Shown here: positions 40,691 through 50,681 of the stretch, in pieces
Position numbering within the stretch: position 1 is the first letter of the stretch
Layout of the letters: the number at the start of each line of letters is the position of its first letter
Assembly: GCA_963575745.1 (NCBI GenBank)
Contig: CAUYUJ010000703.1
Span: forward strand, 220,001 to 284,000
DNA from: Prorocentrum cordatum
Taxonomy: Eukaryota > Sar > Dinophyceae > Prorocentrales > Prorocentraceae
DNA length: 64,000 nt
Reading direction: 5' to 3'
Translations under genes and position numbers: made by a program
Notes under the pieces: model-generated
Databases searched by the model: none
Seen by the model: the letters and a program-made list of their open reading frames with translations, nothing else
Told to the model about the DNA's origin: nothing

Positions 40691-41184
40691 ACATTGTTGC
40701 CTACACTTGGTCTGTACAGTAGACACAGTAGACCCGGGGAGACGCTGCGCTGCAACGACGGAGAAGCTAGCGGGCGCCCTGAAGAGGCTGGTATGCGCGC
40801 ATTGCACCCCTGGCAGCTCTCTCAAAGAGCCACCAATGCAACAATGTCTGCACTTGGGAAAGTACAATCCGTTTCTTTGGCCTCCGAGGTAAAACAAATG
40901 TTCATATGACGTCTTAATGCGCATCGCTGGAAGCATCGTAGAACGTCATCGCTGGCGACTCTCTCTCCCTATCTATTTCTTTCTCGCGCCGGTCAAACAA
41001 TCAAACAAACAACGTCAGTCGTGTGTGTTTAATGACCCTAGGGTGTCTGGGGATGGGGGGAGACCGGGGGTGGGGTGGCAATTGGTTGGGCCTCTCGGCA
41101 ACTCGCGCAGGGGCTGGCGAGGCGAGCCGTGTACGACTCCACCGACGCCGCACCAACGCTGCGTTCCCTGGCAACGGCGCCCTT
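40691..41184. other. No recognisable feature
   Basis: Less GC-rich sequence downstream of the retrocopy insertion. No gene is supported. Confidence 0.45.
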
Positions 41185-41460
41185 GACCCTTACACAATAT
41201 GAATACTACTCTCCTCTATCCCCTGATGACGTACTGAAGATGTCCGGCCCCCCTCCGCGCACTGTTTGTTTCACACAGGATTCCCGGAACATGGTTTTCG
41301 CTTAGTTTGTTCAACATGTTTCTCCCGCTGAAGCGCTGGCCCCATGTCTGCGCCTCTGGTTGTTCCAAGTCGTGCTCCTGCTACAGCGCGGGCGTTTTCC
41401 GTCCTTCCAAATAGGCCACAAAATCCAGAAAACGCCCCCCCCCCCCCCCGAAAAAACCAT
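41185..41460 (+). repeat. Segmental duplication, copy 1
   Basis: Shares the order ATATGAATACTACTCTCC, CCCCTGATGACG, GGCCCCCCTCCGC, CACACAGG-TTCCC-GGA, GGTTTTCGC, CTCCCGCTG-AGCGCTGGCC with 42045-42370, at lower identity toward the right. Confidence 0.75.
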
Positions 41461-41734
41461 CGGAAGTGATTCCACATTCGGTGTCGATTCTTTGATCTTT
41501 GGGGCCCGTAGAACCTCCCTTTGGGGCGTGGTCGTTTTCAGGAAGTATCAAGCCAGAGGTCCGTTTTTGATTTGAAAAGGCGATGTTGGAAGCAGGGCCA
41601 GCGGGTGCTGTCCATCAGCTCCGTCTTGTGTGGAGGTTTTCGGGGAGCCCAAGGAGCTAGACATGGAACACGACTCCAAACCAGGCCAGATCTCTCGAAG
41701 ACGATCAAAATACCATCCAAGGAACCCGGCGACA

Positions 41735-41935
41735 TGCCATGACATGCTGTGCGGCGTTGTGTTCTGCGCCGCTGTGCGATGCCATGCTTTGCGTTGCAAT
41801 GCTTTGTGATGCAACGCTTCACTTCGCAATGCCACGCCATGCTATGGCATGCTAAGCTCTGGCGTGCTCTTCTACGCTATGCCATGCCGTGCTCTACCAT
41901 GCAGCGCGTACCCTCTCGCGATCATTGCCCTGCTC
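41735..41935. repeat. ATGCC/ATGCT-rich degenerate repeat, copy 1
   Basis: Short GCCATGC/GCAATGC/TGCTATG words repeat through the segment. It ends with TGCTCTTCTACGC, ATGCCATGCCGTGCTCTACC and GATCATTGCCCTGCTCGAC, all of which recur at 42375-42500. Confidence 0.75.
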
Positions 41936-42044
41936 GACATCCGACTGTGCGAATAGAGAGGACATCTGCGCCATGGCACGGGATGGGAGGGAGGGGACGT
42001 CAGATTTCGAGAGCGCACATAGTTTGCCTCCTCCCCCTCTCGCT

Positions 42045-42370
42045 ACTCCACAATTACTCCATATGAATACTACTCTCCCTCTTCCCCTGATGACGGTTTG
42101 AAAGTGGCCGACCCCCCCCCCGCATATTGTTTTTTACACACAGGTTTCCCCGGAGTTGGGTTTTCGCCTGCATTTTTTTCAAAATGCTGCTCTCGCAGCA
42201 GCGCTGGCCTCATTTTCGGGCCCCGCTCGTTCCGAATCGTGCTCCCGCTGCAGCGCTGGCCTCATTTCCGTGCTTCCGCTCGTTCCGAATCGTGCTCCCG
42301 CTGCAGCGCTGGCCTCATTTCCGCGCTTCCGCTCGTTTCGACTCGTGCTCCCGCTGCAACGCTGGCGTCG
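42045..42370 (+). repeat. Segmental duplication, copy 2, with 53-bp tandem units
   Basis: After the duplicated opening, a 53-bp unit (CTCCCGCTGCAGCGCTGGCC...TTCCGCTCGTTCCGAATCGTG) is repeated about 3.5 times between 42188 and 42375. Confidence 0.85.
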
Positions 42371-42374
42371 TTTC

Positions 42375-42560
42375 CCGTGCCATGCCACGGCATGCAATGC
42401 AATGCTAGGTTGATACTACGCTTTGCGGTGCTCTTCTACGCCATGCCATGCCGTGCTCTACAATGCATCGCGTACCCTTTCGGGATCATTGCCCTGCTCG
42501 ACGGGAAGCGAATGCAATGCGCTGCAGGGCCCTGCTCGACGGGATCATTGCCCTGCAATG
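42375..42560. repeat. ATGCC-rich degenerate repeat, copy 2
   Basis: Counterpart of 41735-41935. GATCATTGCCCTGCTCGACG recurs internally, as GATCATTGCCCTGC at 42484 and 42543. Confidence 0.75.
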
Positions 42561-42617
42561 CAAAGCGTGGTATGAAGGGAAGCGCCAAAGGCAAAGGGAA
42601 AACAAAGGCAAAATAGG

Positions 42618-42658
42618 GACTCCGGCCGGTGCCGGAAACGGCCGGCACCGGAGCCGGA
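42618..42658. other. GC-rich hairpin overlapping the LINE start codon
   Basis: CCGGCCGGTGCCG and CGGCACCGGAGCCGG pair across a short A-containing loop, with ATG 42629 in the 5' part. It may be a structured RNA element at the LINE 5' end, or chance in GC-rich DNA. Confidence 0.45.
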
Positions 42659-45600
42659 TGCGAGCCAAATAGTTGTTCGAAGTATGATGCCGATATTGGC
42701 GCGAGATTGGGCAAAGCTACCCTCGTCCCAGCATCATCGGCTGTTTCACCAACTTCTTCGCCAAGGACTGCGCCACCATCTACCGCACCACCGAAGACAT
42801 CGACTTCCGGCCGCGCCAGCGGACAAAGAAATGGAGGTGCAGATGTTCTTCTTCATCCTCAATCTTCTGATCGTTTTGTCCCTCCTGTTCTACACCCCCA
42901 GGGTTTCGGACATGAAGGCGGCCATTCAGACATCACGGACAAAGTTGCCGACAGTCTGAGTGACGGCGTCAACACAAGACATTCCCTATCAGGCAGTGGG
43001 CGCTGGAAACAAACAGTCCCAGGAAAATGGGGGTGCAAAAAGAGAACATGCAGACCTTTGGAACACCAAGTTGTTGCCACCTGGAACGTGCAAGGGCTTG
43101 GAAAAGATTACGGGAAACTGGAGCAGATATTCTACCACATGGTTCAACTCGATATTGCTATCTTGTGTATGCAAGAAACACATTGCAAGGAATCTTGCCA
43201 TTTTATGCGAAATGGGTATTTGGTAATATTGTCTGGGACCCACGAAGACCACGCAGGATATCTATACTCCGGCGTCGGGTTCGTCATTGCGCAATCCGCC
43301 ATCGCGTCCGTCATCAACTTTTGTCTGCTGGGCGACAGGCTTGCGTCTTTGAAGCTCAAAATATGTGGCGGCGTAGCAAATATACTGTGTGGCTATGCAC
43401 CACATGCTGGCAAAGACTACGAGTATCGGAAATCTTTCTTCGACTCTTTCGCAAAGGCTTGGAGGCGTCCCGGGTCGCACACATGCACGTTTGGTTATGG
43501 GGATTTCAATGCCAGGCTATATATACGAGAGGCTGGCGAAGAAGACGTAATTGGAGATTATATGTACAAATCGCCCCCACCATCGCGATTAGCACAATCC
43601 AACAAAGAACTATTATTGGAAACGTGCAGGGCTACGAGCTCCATGATTGGCAACACGTTTTTCGATCATGCCGCCAACAACACGGTCACGTACCTCCAGC
43701 CCGCCCGAGGCGTGGGCGCCAGCAGCGCACCTTCTCCGGAGTATTTTGCACAACTCGATTTTTGTCTGGTGGGAAATACCAACATGGATATGGTGCGGGA
43801 TATATGGAGCGATCGTACAGCATCTCTGCCGACTCGGCATTTCGTGGTACTGACAGAGTTGAACATGCATTTCGAGCAGACGCAAAAGAAAAAACCAAAG
43901 ACATCCTGTTGTCTCGCCACGCTGAGGGGGCCACCAAAATTGGATACAAGATTTTGGGAAACGTATCATGAGGCACGTTCGAAGCTACCCAAAACAGAGT
44001 CTTTGGACGATGCAGCGGCGAACGTAGCACGAGCCATGCATGAAGCATCGCAGATTGCAGCCCAGCCCCAAGCACGACGGCACCAACCATGGATCTCAGG
44101 GGCCACCATTGCCTTGCTGGCAGAACGAGATCAAGCGAGAACAAACGGCACAGGGGAAGAGACAAAACTCAATAAGGAAGTCAAGAAGGCAGTGCGACGG
44201 GACAAATCAAAATGGTTGGAATCCACATTGGCCGGGGGCTCTTGGAAAGCCATACGGGGGCTAAAGGCTACACCTTCGAAGACGCCGGTTACAATCAAAA
44301 ACAAAGAGGGGGATATCGTGGACAGCGACCAACGCTCAAACATTCTGGCAGATTATTTTGAAAATGAACAATGGAAGATCAGCTTCCCAGACAAGCTGCC
44401 TGGAGGGACAGAGCCCTTGGGGAATTCTCTAAACATCAACACGGAGGAGCTCACCATGGACGAGCTGATGCGCGCATTGAAAGCCTTATCGGTTTCAAAA
44501 GCAGCGGGACCAGATGGCATATACCCAGAGTTTTGGAAATTCTTATCTGCATCAGAAGACGCATGCGAATCCCTCCTTGATCTTTGTGCGGAATGCTGGA
44601 AGCAAAAACGTATACCCGCAGAGTGGAAAACAGCGAAAGTAGTATTATTGTACAAGAAGGGAGACGCCAGGTTGCCAGAGAATTACCGCCCAATTTCGTT
44701 ATTAGCAGTGGGATACAAAGTATTGGCTTGGATGCTACAGAAAAGACTTCAAAATGGAGGGGCGGAAGATCGCATCCGCTCAACGCAATTCGGCTTCAGG
44801 CCAAACCGCGGCACAGTCGACGCTATCATAATAGCGCGCCGCATTTTCGACGCCGCGTACGCTGCAGAAGAACCTGGGGTACTCGCTATCTTACTGGATT
44901 GGGCAAAGGCTTTTGACCGCATCAAACACGAGTCGATGGTTCGAGCGCTTGCCAGATTTGGTATTCCTTGTCAAATGGTGGACATGATCAAGGCAATTTA
45001 CGATGGAAGGGATTTCTATATAAAAGACCCGGGCGGCGACTCCACACTGAGAAAACAAAAGGCAGGGATCGCGCAAGGATGCCCTTTATCTCCGTACTTG
45101 TTCATCATTGTGCAAACAGTCATGTTGTTCGACGTGGATAAAATCTACCAAACCATGGCAAGCGACTTCGAGGAACCGGAGTACGTGGTATGTAACGACT
45201 TGTTATACGCGGACGACACAGTTCTTCTGAGTGCTAGCCCGGTGAAGTTACAAATCATATTGGACTTGATCATACAAGAGGGCGAAAAGTATGGACTGGA
45301 ACTCAATTGGAAGAAAACAATGGTGATGAGAGTGCGTAACAACGGTCAAGTGTATTCACCGGATGGTCAACCGTTGAAATCCGTGGAGCAGGCTGTATAC
45401 TTGGGGGGCTTATTGAATACGACAGTGAACAGCAAGCCAGAGGTGACCCGGCGAATTGGCGAAGCAAAAAGAGTATTCAAACTATTAGAAGCATGTTGGA
45501 ACCATGCAAATATTTCAAAACATAGAAAGTTGGAGATATTCCGAGCAGTGATACTTCCCAAGCTTCTCTACAACTTGGAGTCTGTGTGGCTTCTCAAAGT

Positions 45601-45910
45601 AGACCGGAACAGACTCGACAGTTTTCAAGCGGCTTGCTTGCGACAGATCCTGAAAATACCTCATTCGTACGTGTCGAGAGTATCAAATGTTGAGGTGAGG
45701 GCACGTGCAGGCGCACGCCCACTGAGCGACGACCTCTTAGAACAACAAGGCAAATTGTATAGCAATATAGCACGATTGCCAGATGGTCATATCCTACGAG
45801 ACCTCGTGTGTGAGCCTGGAGGGAACACACCAAGGCAATGGTACCGCAAGCGCAAACGCGGACGCCCGAAGCTACAGTGGGCGGCGTGTGTTTTCCCGTA
45901 CGCTTTCTGA
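42629..45910 (+). CDS. Uninterrupted LINE ORF2: EEP endonuclease and reverse transcriptase
   Basis: One open frame of 1093 codons. Residues 1-150 are low complexity. EEP follows (about 150-415) with TWNVQGL, CMQETH, GDFNARL (about 43499-43519), AQLDFCLV, and RHF in place of SDH-F. RT (about 560-910) has KAAGPDGIYPEFWKFL, NYRPISLLAVGYKV, QFGFRPNRGTVDAI, motif A LLDWAKAFDRI, motif B AGIAQGCPLSPYLF and an intact motif C YADD at 45206-45217. The thumb continues to a terminal RKRGRPKLQW. All core catalytic residues look intact except the variant SDH. Codons are noticeably more A/T-ended than in the other elements here. The frame ends soon after GRPKLQW; another frame stays open for about 25 codons, so a small C-terminal frameshift near 45895 is possible. 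No ORF1, knuckle or RNase H was found. The upstream start is uncertain. Confidence 0.92.
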   Translation: MPETAGTGAGCEPNSCSKYDADIGARLGKATLVPASSAVSPTSSPRTAPPSTAPPKTSTSGRASGQRNGGADVLLHPQSSDRFVPPVLHPQGFGHEGGHSDITDKVADSLSDGVNTRHSLSGSGRWKQTVPGKWGCKKRTCRPLEHQVVATWNVQGLGKDYGKLEQIFYHMVQLDIAILCMQETHCKESCHFMRNGYLVILSGTHEDHAGYLYSGVGFVIAQSAIASVINFCLLGDRLASLKLKICGGVANILCGYAPHAGKDYEYRKSFFDSFAKAWRRPGSHTCTFGYGDFNARLYIREAGEEDVIGDYMYKSPPPSRLAQSNKELLLETCRATSSMIGNTFFDHAANNTVTYLQPARGVGASSAPSPEYFAQLDFCLVGNTNMDMVRDIWSDRTASLPTRHFVVLTELNMHFEQTQKKKPKTSCCLATLRGPPKLDTRFWETYHEARSKLPKTESLDDAAANVARAMHEASQIAAQPQARRHQPWISGATIALLAERDQARTNGTGEETKLNKEVKKAVRRDKSKWLESTLAGGSWKAIRGLKATPSKTPVTIKNKEGDIVDSDQRSNILADYFENEQWKISFPDKLPGGTEPLGNSLNINTEELTMDELMRALKALSVSKAAGPDGIYPEFWKFLSASEDACESLLDLCAECWKQKRIPAEWKTAKVVLLYKKGDARLPENYRPISLLAVGYKVLAWMLQKRLQNGGAEDRIRSTQFGFRPNRGTVDAIIIARRIFDAAYAAEEPGVLAILLDWAKAFDRIKHESMVRALARFGIPCQMVDMIKAIYDGRDFYIKDPGGDSTLRKQKAGIAQGCPLSPYLFIIVQTVMLFDVDKIYQTMASDFEEPEYVVCNDLLYADDTVLLSASPVKLQIILDLIIQEGEKYGLELNWKKTMVMRVRNNGQVYSPDGQPLKSVEQAVYLGGLLNTTVNSKPEVTRRIGEAKRVFKLLEACWNHANISKHRKLEIFRAVILPKLLYNLESVWLLKVDRNRLDSFQAACLRQILKIPHSYVSRVSNVEVRARAGARPLSDDLLEQQGKLYSNIARLPDGHILRDLVCEPGGNTPRQWYRKRKRGRPKLQWAACVFPYAF

Positions 45911-46124
45911 TCACGCCTGCAATCTTCGCATGTAGAATTCGAAGAGTCATGAACTGCCGCTGCGCCGTTTGGGCGCCTGGCTTCCTGCTGCATTGCACCT
46001 GCTTCGACATTTCCGACCCTCTGATGCAGACCGTAGATGGGGGATCTGCCTTCGCCATTGTGTGATAGGGATGGTTGACGGGTAGCGTCGGAGGGAATGT
46101 CAGATATGACGCGAGACTCTGCAC
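45911..46124 (+). other. Probable LINE 3' region
   Basis: Non-repetitive sequence between the LINE stop codon and a long pyrimidine tract. It may hold the displaced C-terminus and 3' UTR. No poly(A) or target-site duplication was recognised. Confidence 0.4.
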
Positions 46125-46860
46125 CTAGTCTTGTCCTCCTACCCCTTCCCCCTCCCTTTCTTTCATCTCCTCTCCACCACCTTTTTACCCTTTTCCTCTA
46201 TCCTCCTCCTTCATCCTACTCCCGCCCCTGCCTTCCTCCTCTCCTTTTCCCTTCTCCTTTTCCCTCCTCCCTCCTCACCCTCCTTCGTCTCCTCTCTCCC
46301 TCTCTGCCCTTCTCCTATTCCCTCTACGCCCTCTCGCCCTCTATCATCTCTCCTCCTCCTTCTCCTTCCTCTCTCCTGTTCCTCCTCCTCATCCCTACTC
46401 CTCTCCTTCCTCCTCGCCTCTTTCCTCCTCCTCCTTCCTCCTTACTCCCATCCTTGTTCTCTCCCTCTCTCACTATCTCCCTCTCTCCCGTCTTCTCCCT
46501 CTCCGCACTCTCGCCCTCTCTCCTACCTCCTCATCCTCCTCTCCTCCTCATCCTCCCTCCTCCCCTTCCCTCCTCCTAATCCTCCGCCTCATACTCTTCC
46601 TCCTCCTCATCCTTCCTCATCCTCATCCTCGCTCCTCCTCCCCCGCGTTCTCCTCATCCTCTCCTCCTCCTCACCTCCTCCTCCTCCCTTCTCTCCCTCC
46701 CCCGTTCCTCCTCTCCTCCTCCTCCTCCTCATCATCCTCCTCCTCTTCCTCCTCCTCCTCCTCCTCATTCCCTCACTCCCATCTCAACTTCCCCACTCCC
46801 CCCTAACCCTCCCCTGTTTTCCACCCCCTCCCCCCCTTCTACCCCCCCCCTACCCTCCTC
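46125..46860. repeat. Long CT-rich tract
   Basis: About 730 bp of imperfect CTC/CCT/CTT on the plus strand. Frames of up to 263 codons through it are poly-Ser/Leu/Pro artefacts. Confidence 0.95.
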
Positions 46861-46954
46861 ACGTCGCGCCTGTTGCAGACGAGGGGGGGCGGGGGGAGGG
46901 CAGGCCGGCGCGAGGCCACTGAGGCCGCCGGCAGCCCCCGCAGCGCCCCGCTCA

Positions 46955-47092
46955 CCCCGCGCCGCACGCCGGGGTCGGCGGACGCGGCCAGCCTCGCCAG
47001 CTGCGGCAGCAGCGTGAGGGTCAGGCCGCGCGGCCCGGCGAGCTCGCAGGCGGCCTTGGCCTCGCGCGGCGCCTCGTCGTCCCCTAATCTTA
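46955..47092 (-). CDS. Possible exon fragment of an ARM/HEAT-like repeat protein
   Basis: Minus-strand reading from 47092 gives GDDEAPREAKAACELAGPRG, LTLTLLPQLARLAASADPGV and RRG, a pattern typical of armadillo/HEAT helices. It then meets GTGAGC, a possible 5' splice site. The upstream side abuts AG and the conserved inverted-repeat end at 47090-47170. This would be a single short exon; no neighbouring exon was found, so it may be a stranded fragment. Confidence 0.35.
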
Positions 47093-47170
47093 GGTCGGGC
47101 ATGTCCTCCCACAAGCGGACTTTGGGAGAAAATGGGACAATAGCGAAACATGCGCAAAATAACAAGAAAA
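47090..47170 (+). mobile_element. Solo terminus of the TTAGGTCGGGCATGTCCTCC element
   Basis: TTAGGTCGGGCATGTCCTCC followed by GCGGACTTTGGG and an A-rich stretch matches the right end of the element at 58570-58890. It directly borders the ARM/HEAT-like coding fragment. Confidence 0.65.
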
Positions 47171-47237
47171 CATCAAACAATCGTCCCCGAACTATTTCCC
47201 GGCTGAGCCGGGTGAAATCCCGTGCCCGCCGGTGACT

Positions 47238-47290
47238 GATTCACTGACTGATTGACTGACTGATTGACTGACTGATTGATCGACTGAACG
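47238..47290. repeat. TGACTGAT octamer tract
   Basis: (ACTGATTG)n of about 50 bp. Confidence 0.9.
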
Positions 47291-47299
47291 TCAGGAGTG

Positions 47300-48265
47300 C
47301 GCTTTGAGCAACACATTTCAAACCGCCCGCGGGCGCCTAACCGCAACTGGGCGACGCAATTCGACCCGTCCGCGGGCGCGCAACCGCAACCGCAACTGGG
47401 CGACACATTCCAAGCCGCCCGCGGGCGCGCAACCGCAACCGCAATTGGGCGACACATTTCAAACCGCCCGCGGGCGCGCAACCGCAGGCGCAGCTACGCG
47501 ACACATTTCAACCCGCCCGCGGGAACGCAACCGCAACCGCACTTGAGCGACACATTTCAACCCGTCCGCGGGCGCGCAAGCGCAATTGGGCGACACATTT
47601 CAACCCGCCCGCGGGCGCGCAACCGAAACCGCAACTGGGCGATACATTTCGACCCGCCCGCGGGCGCGCAACAGCAACCGCAACTACGCGACACATTTCA
47701 ACCCGCCCGCGGGCGCGCAACAGCAACTGCACCTGGGCGACACATTTCGAGCCGCCGGCGGGCGCGCAGACGCAACTGGGCGACACATTTCAAACCGCCC
47801 GCGGGCGCGCAACCGCAGGCGCAACTACGCGACACATTTCAAACCGCGCGCGGGCGCGCAACCGCAACCGCAACTGGGCGATGCATTTCGACCCGCCCGC
47901 GGGCGCGCAACTGCAACCGCAACTGGGCGACACATTTCAAAAAACCCGCCCGCGGGCGCGCAAGGGGCCGCAACCGCACCCTGGGGCGACACATTACACA
48001 ACCCGCCCGCCGCGCCAAAAAGCAACTTACGCGACACATTACGACCCGCCCGCGGGCGCGCAACCGCAACCGCAACTGGGCGACACATTTCAAGCCGCCC
48101 GCGGGCGCGCAACCGCAAACGCAACTACGCGACACATTTCAAACCGCCCGCGGGCGCGCAACAGCAACTGGGCGACACATTTCGACCCGCCCGCGGGCGC
48201 GCAACTGCAACCCCTACTGGGCGACACATTTCAACCCGCCCGCGGGCGCGCAACTGCGACCGCAC
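47300..48265 (+). repeat. 49-bp tandem repeat array, about 20 units
   Basis: Units start with GACACATTTC and contain the palindrome GCCCGCGGGC, then GCGCAACCGCAACCGCAACT. The spacing of GACACATT is mostly 48-50 bp (47402, 47451, 47500, 47550), with shortened ~43-bp and a few longer variants. A 372-codon frame (47297-48415) passes through the array; because 49 is not a multiple of three it cycles through all three readings of the unit. It is treated as a satellite and not as a gene. Confidence 0.95.
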
Positions 48266-48720
48266 CGCTCACCTGCCGTCCTCCTCCAGGGGATCTCAGG
48301 CGGAGAGCGGGGGGGAGGTTGGAGGGAGGGGGGAGGGGGGCGGAAGGAGGGAGGAAGTAGGGGGGGGAGGAGACAGAGGGAGGGTAGAGAGCTCACAATG
48401 ACTAAAGGCGGATAACTTCTGCCCCCCCCCCCTTTCCGCGCAAGTGGATCTCCACAAGGCTCCAGGCCCTGGATTCCTTGTCCAAGGCCTCCACGGTCTG
48501 CTAGCGGGATGGGCGGGTCAACCGCCCCCGCGGGGGGAGATGAGGCTTTGTCAGAAGTGGTCCGTTGCGCCGCCTAGTTTGAAGTTCGGGGGGCGATGCC
48601 GCGGGGATCGAGTGCGCGTTCACCGCGCGCAAGCTGACCGCGGATTTAGGTGTATCGGCGCCGTTTTTTTTTTTTTTTTTCACGCAGCCTGCCGCATCTT
48701 ATCCATGATCTGGCGCACTA
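48266..48720. other. No recognisable gene; G-rich tract 48305-48390 and T-run 48665-48680
   Basis: GGA/GGGG-rich stretch, then apparently unique sequence. Nothing coding is supported. Confidence 0.45.
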
Positions 48721-48885
48721 GCAGGTGGAGGAGGAGGGGGAGGAGGACGGGGAGGAGGTAAGGGAGGAGGAGGAGGAGGAGCAGCAGGACGGGGGGGAGG
48801 ATGGATGGGGAGGGGGAAGAGCAGCAGGACGAGGAGGAGGAGGAGGAGGAGGACCAAAATGGCCAGGAGGAGGAGGAGGACGATG
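48720..48885. repeat. GAG triplet tract
   Basis: Imperfect (GAG)n on the plus strand. Confidence 0.9.
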
Positions 48886-49454
48886 GGGAGAGATGCCAGG
48901 GTGGTGCTGCTTGACAAGGTGCGCGAGCAGGTGCTTGTTGCAGAGGAATGAGAAGATGAGGCGGTGGACGTCAACGAAGATGGAGGTGGATGCCGTCCTC
49001 GCGGCCTCCGGGCGTGACCCGCGGTTCTCCGCCGGGACATTGCAGCGGGGGGTCCCCATTCCACGCTGCTGCCTCTGATTCTTGTCTATTTTGAATCTTC
49101 CTCCTGTAGAGGGACATGCCCGAGTTAACCCTAATCCCCGACGGTGCGCTATTCTTTGTTTGAGCCTCTGCGCGATTCCAACTCCATCGAAGCTTGCTCT
49201 GGCCCTTGCAGGAGTGGTGGCGTGTGCGGACGGTCCGTCTTCGGAGCCTGATTCGGGGGGGGCGACGCCGGGTGTGAGGGAAAGAGGAAGGGGATGAGGA
49301 GTTCAGTTCAATTTTCCAGCCCTTCAAGACCGATGTTTGTCAACTGTGGAAACTCTGGCCTGGGCTGGGACACGATAGACATTGCTGCACCTCCCGTTTC
49401 GCCATGACGCCGTTCGGCAACCATGCTGCTACCTCCAACACCTGAAACGAGCAA
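48886..49454. other. No recognisable gene; solo element end at 49085-49135
   Basis: The segment around CCTGTAGAGGGACATGCCCGAGTTAA resembles the left terminus of the TTAGGTCGGGC element (58615-58660). No coding region is supported. Confidence 0.5.
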
Positions 49455-49750
49455 TCGATGGAGGAAAAAAAAAGGAGAAGGAAGAGGGGCATGAGGAGGA
49501 GGAAGAGGACGAAGGGGAAGATGAGGAGGAGGAGGAGGAGGAGAAGGAGGAGGAGAGGGGAGGGGGAGGGGGGGGGAGAGGAGGAGGAGGAAAAGGAGGA
49601 GGACGAAAAGGAGGAGGAGGAGAAAGAGGGGGAGGTGGAAAAGGAGGAGGAGGAGAAGGAGGGGGAGGTGGAGGAGGAGGAGGAGGAAAAGGAGCAGGAG
49701 GAGGAAGAAAAGGAGCAGGAGGAGGAAGAGGAGGAGGTGATGAGATGAGA
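49455..49750. repeat. GAG/GGA triplet tract
   Basis: About 290 bp of imperfect (GAG)n/(GGA)n on the plus strand. Confidence 0.95.
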
Positions 49751-50019
49751 TGAGACTAATCGCGAAGCGAACTGATGAATTATATACCCCGAGCCGCTTT
49801 CTCAGCCTTGCTGGGAACTTTGGGCCAAGAGTTCCTAGATATTCGGCTGAGGTATCCCCGCCGAGTGCGAGTCAGCGGGGCATTGGGGGAGCTGCAAGGA
49901 TCAGACAACCCCTGCAAGTTACTGGGGCAGAACTTGCCGCATGACTTACAGAACCAGAGGGCCAAATACGCGCGATTAAACATGTCGTGGGGCGGGTGGG
50001 CCCGACCTCCAGCGAGGTG
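49751..50019. other. No recognisable feature; possible 3' flank of LINE relic
   Basis: Lies just past the RNase H end of the minus-strand LINE at 50020-56061. No terminal repeat was found. Confidence 0.4.
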
Positions 50020-50278
50020 TCAACGCCGCCCGTGAGAAACTCTGAGCAGGTGGTCGGTCACTCTGTCGAGACTGAAGCATTCGGTATCGAGCGACTTCGC
50101 TTTGCCTGCCTCTGAGGCAGAACTATGGCACCTGGGCCACTTTTTCCCGCAAGATTCGGCGCCATGGACCGTTGCTTTGTTTTGTATCCCCCATTTTTCG
50201 ATATAAGAAAGAACGCGACCACCGAAGGAGCAGGGGGTAGCAGCAGCAGGAGCACGAGGACGTCTGACTTTTCCCCCA

Positions 50279-50599
50279 TCACACTGACGTGCTTCTAGAG
50301 TGGCCCTCAAGAGCCGTTCCCGAATCAAACGGGCATCCGCTCCGACTTCGAGAACATCCAGCCCGCTGGGCGGGAGGGGCGCCGAACGACTTAGCCGCGA
50401 CCCCAGCGAGATGGTCGACGAATGTGTTTCCTGCAAGCAAAAGTACAGGCGGTTGCCTGGCGCACAGGTCTTCGGCCTCGACGCGAGGGGAAACTTTCGC
50501 AACGCGCATATGTCGCCACGGTGGCGGCCCGTCGCCTGGATGGCTTCGTTGAACCTCCTCCAGAGGTCCGCATTGGGCCTCTGGGGGCGTCGAAAACAC
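50279..50599 (-). pseudogene. RNase H C-terminal fragment of the second LINE
   Basis: LLAGNTFVDHLAGVAAKSF (about 50440-50385) matches the GN-x2-AD-x-LA helix at the C-terminus of RNase H, with Val for Ala. The N-terminal acidic blocks were not recognised. Additional open sequence to 50020 may be the remaining tail. Confidence 0.55.
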
Positions 50600-50681
50600 T
50601 TGGCCAGAAGCCGTTGGAGGCCTCTTCCTGATCGGTCACGCAGGCCAGTGGCCCACGATATTGCTCGACAGCAATGGCAAG

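Noticed and set aside
47300-48265. CRISPR-like array
   Set aside because: Units are contiguous with no unique spacers, and the genome is eukaryotic.
47297-48415. 372-codon frame through the 49-bp array
   Set aside because: All three plus frames are open because the unit lacks stops. The unit length is not a multiple of three, so no constant repeat peptide is encoded.
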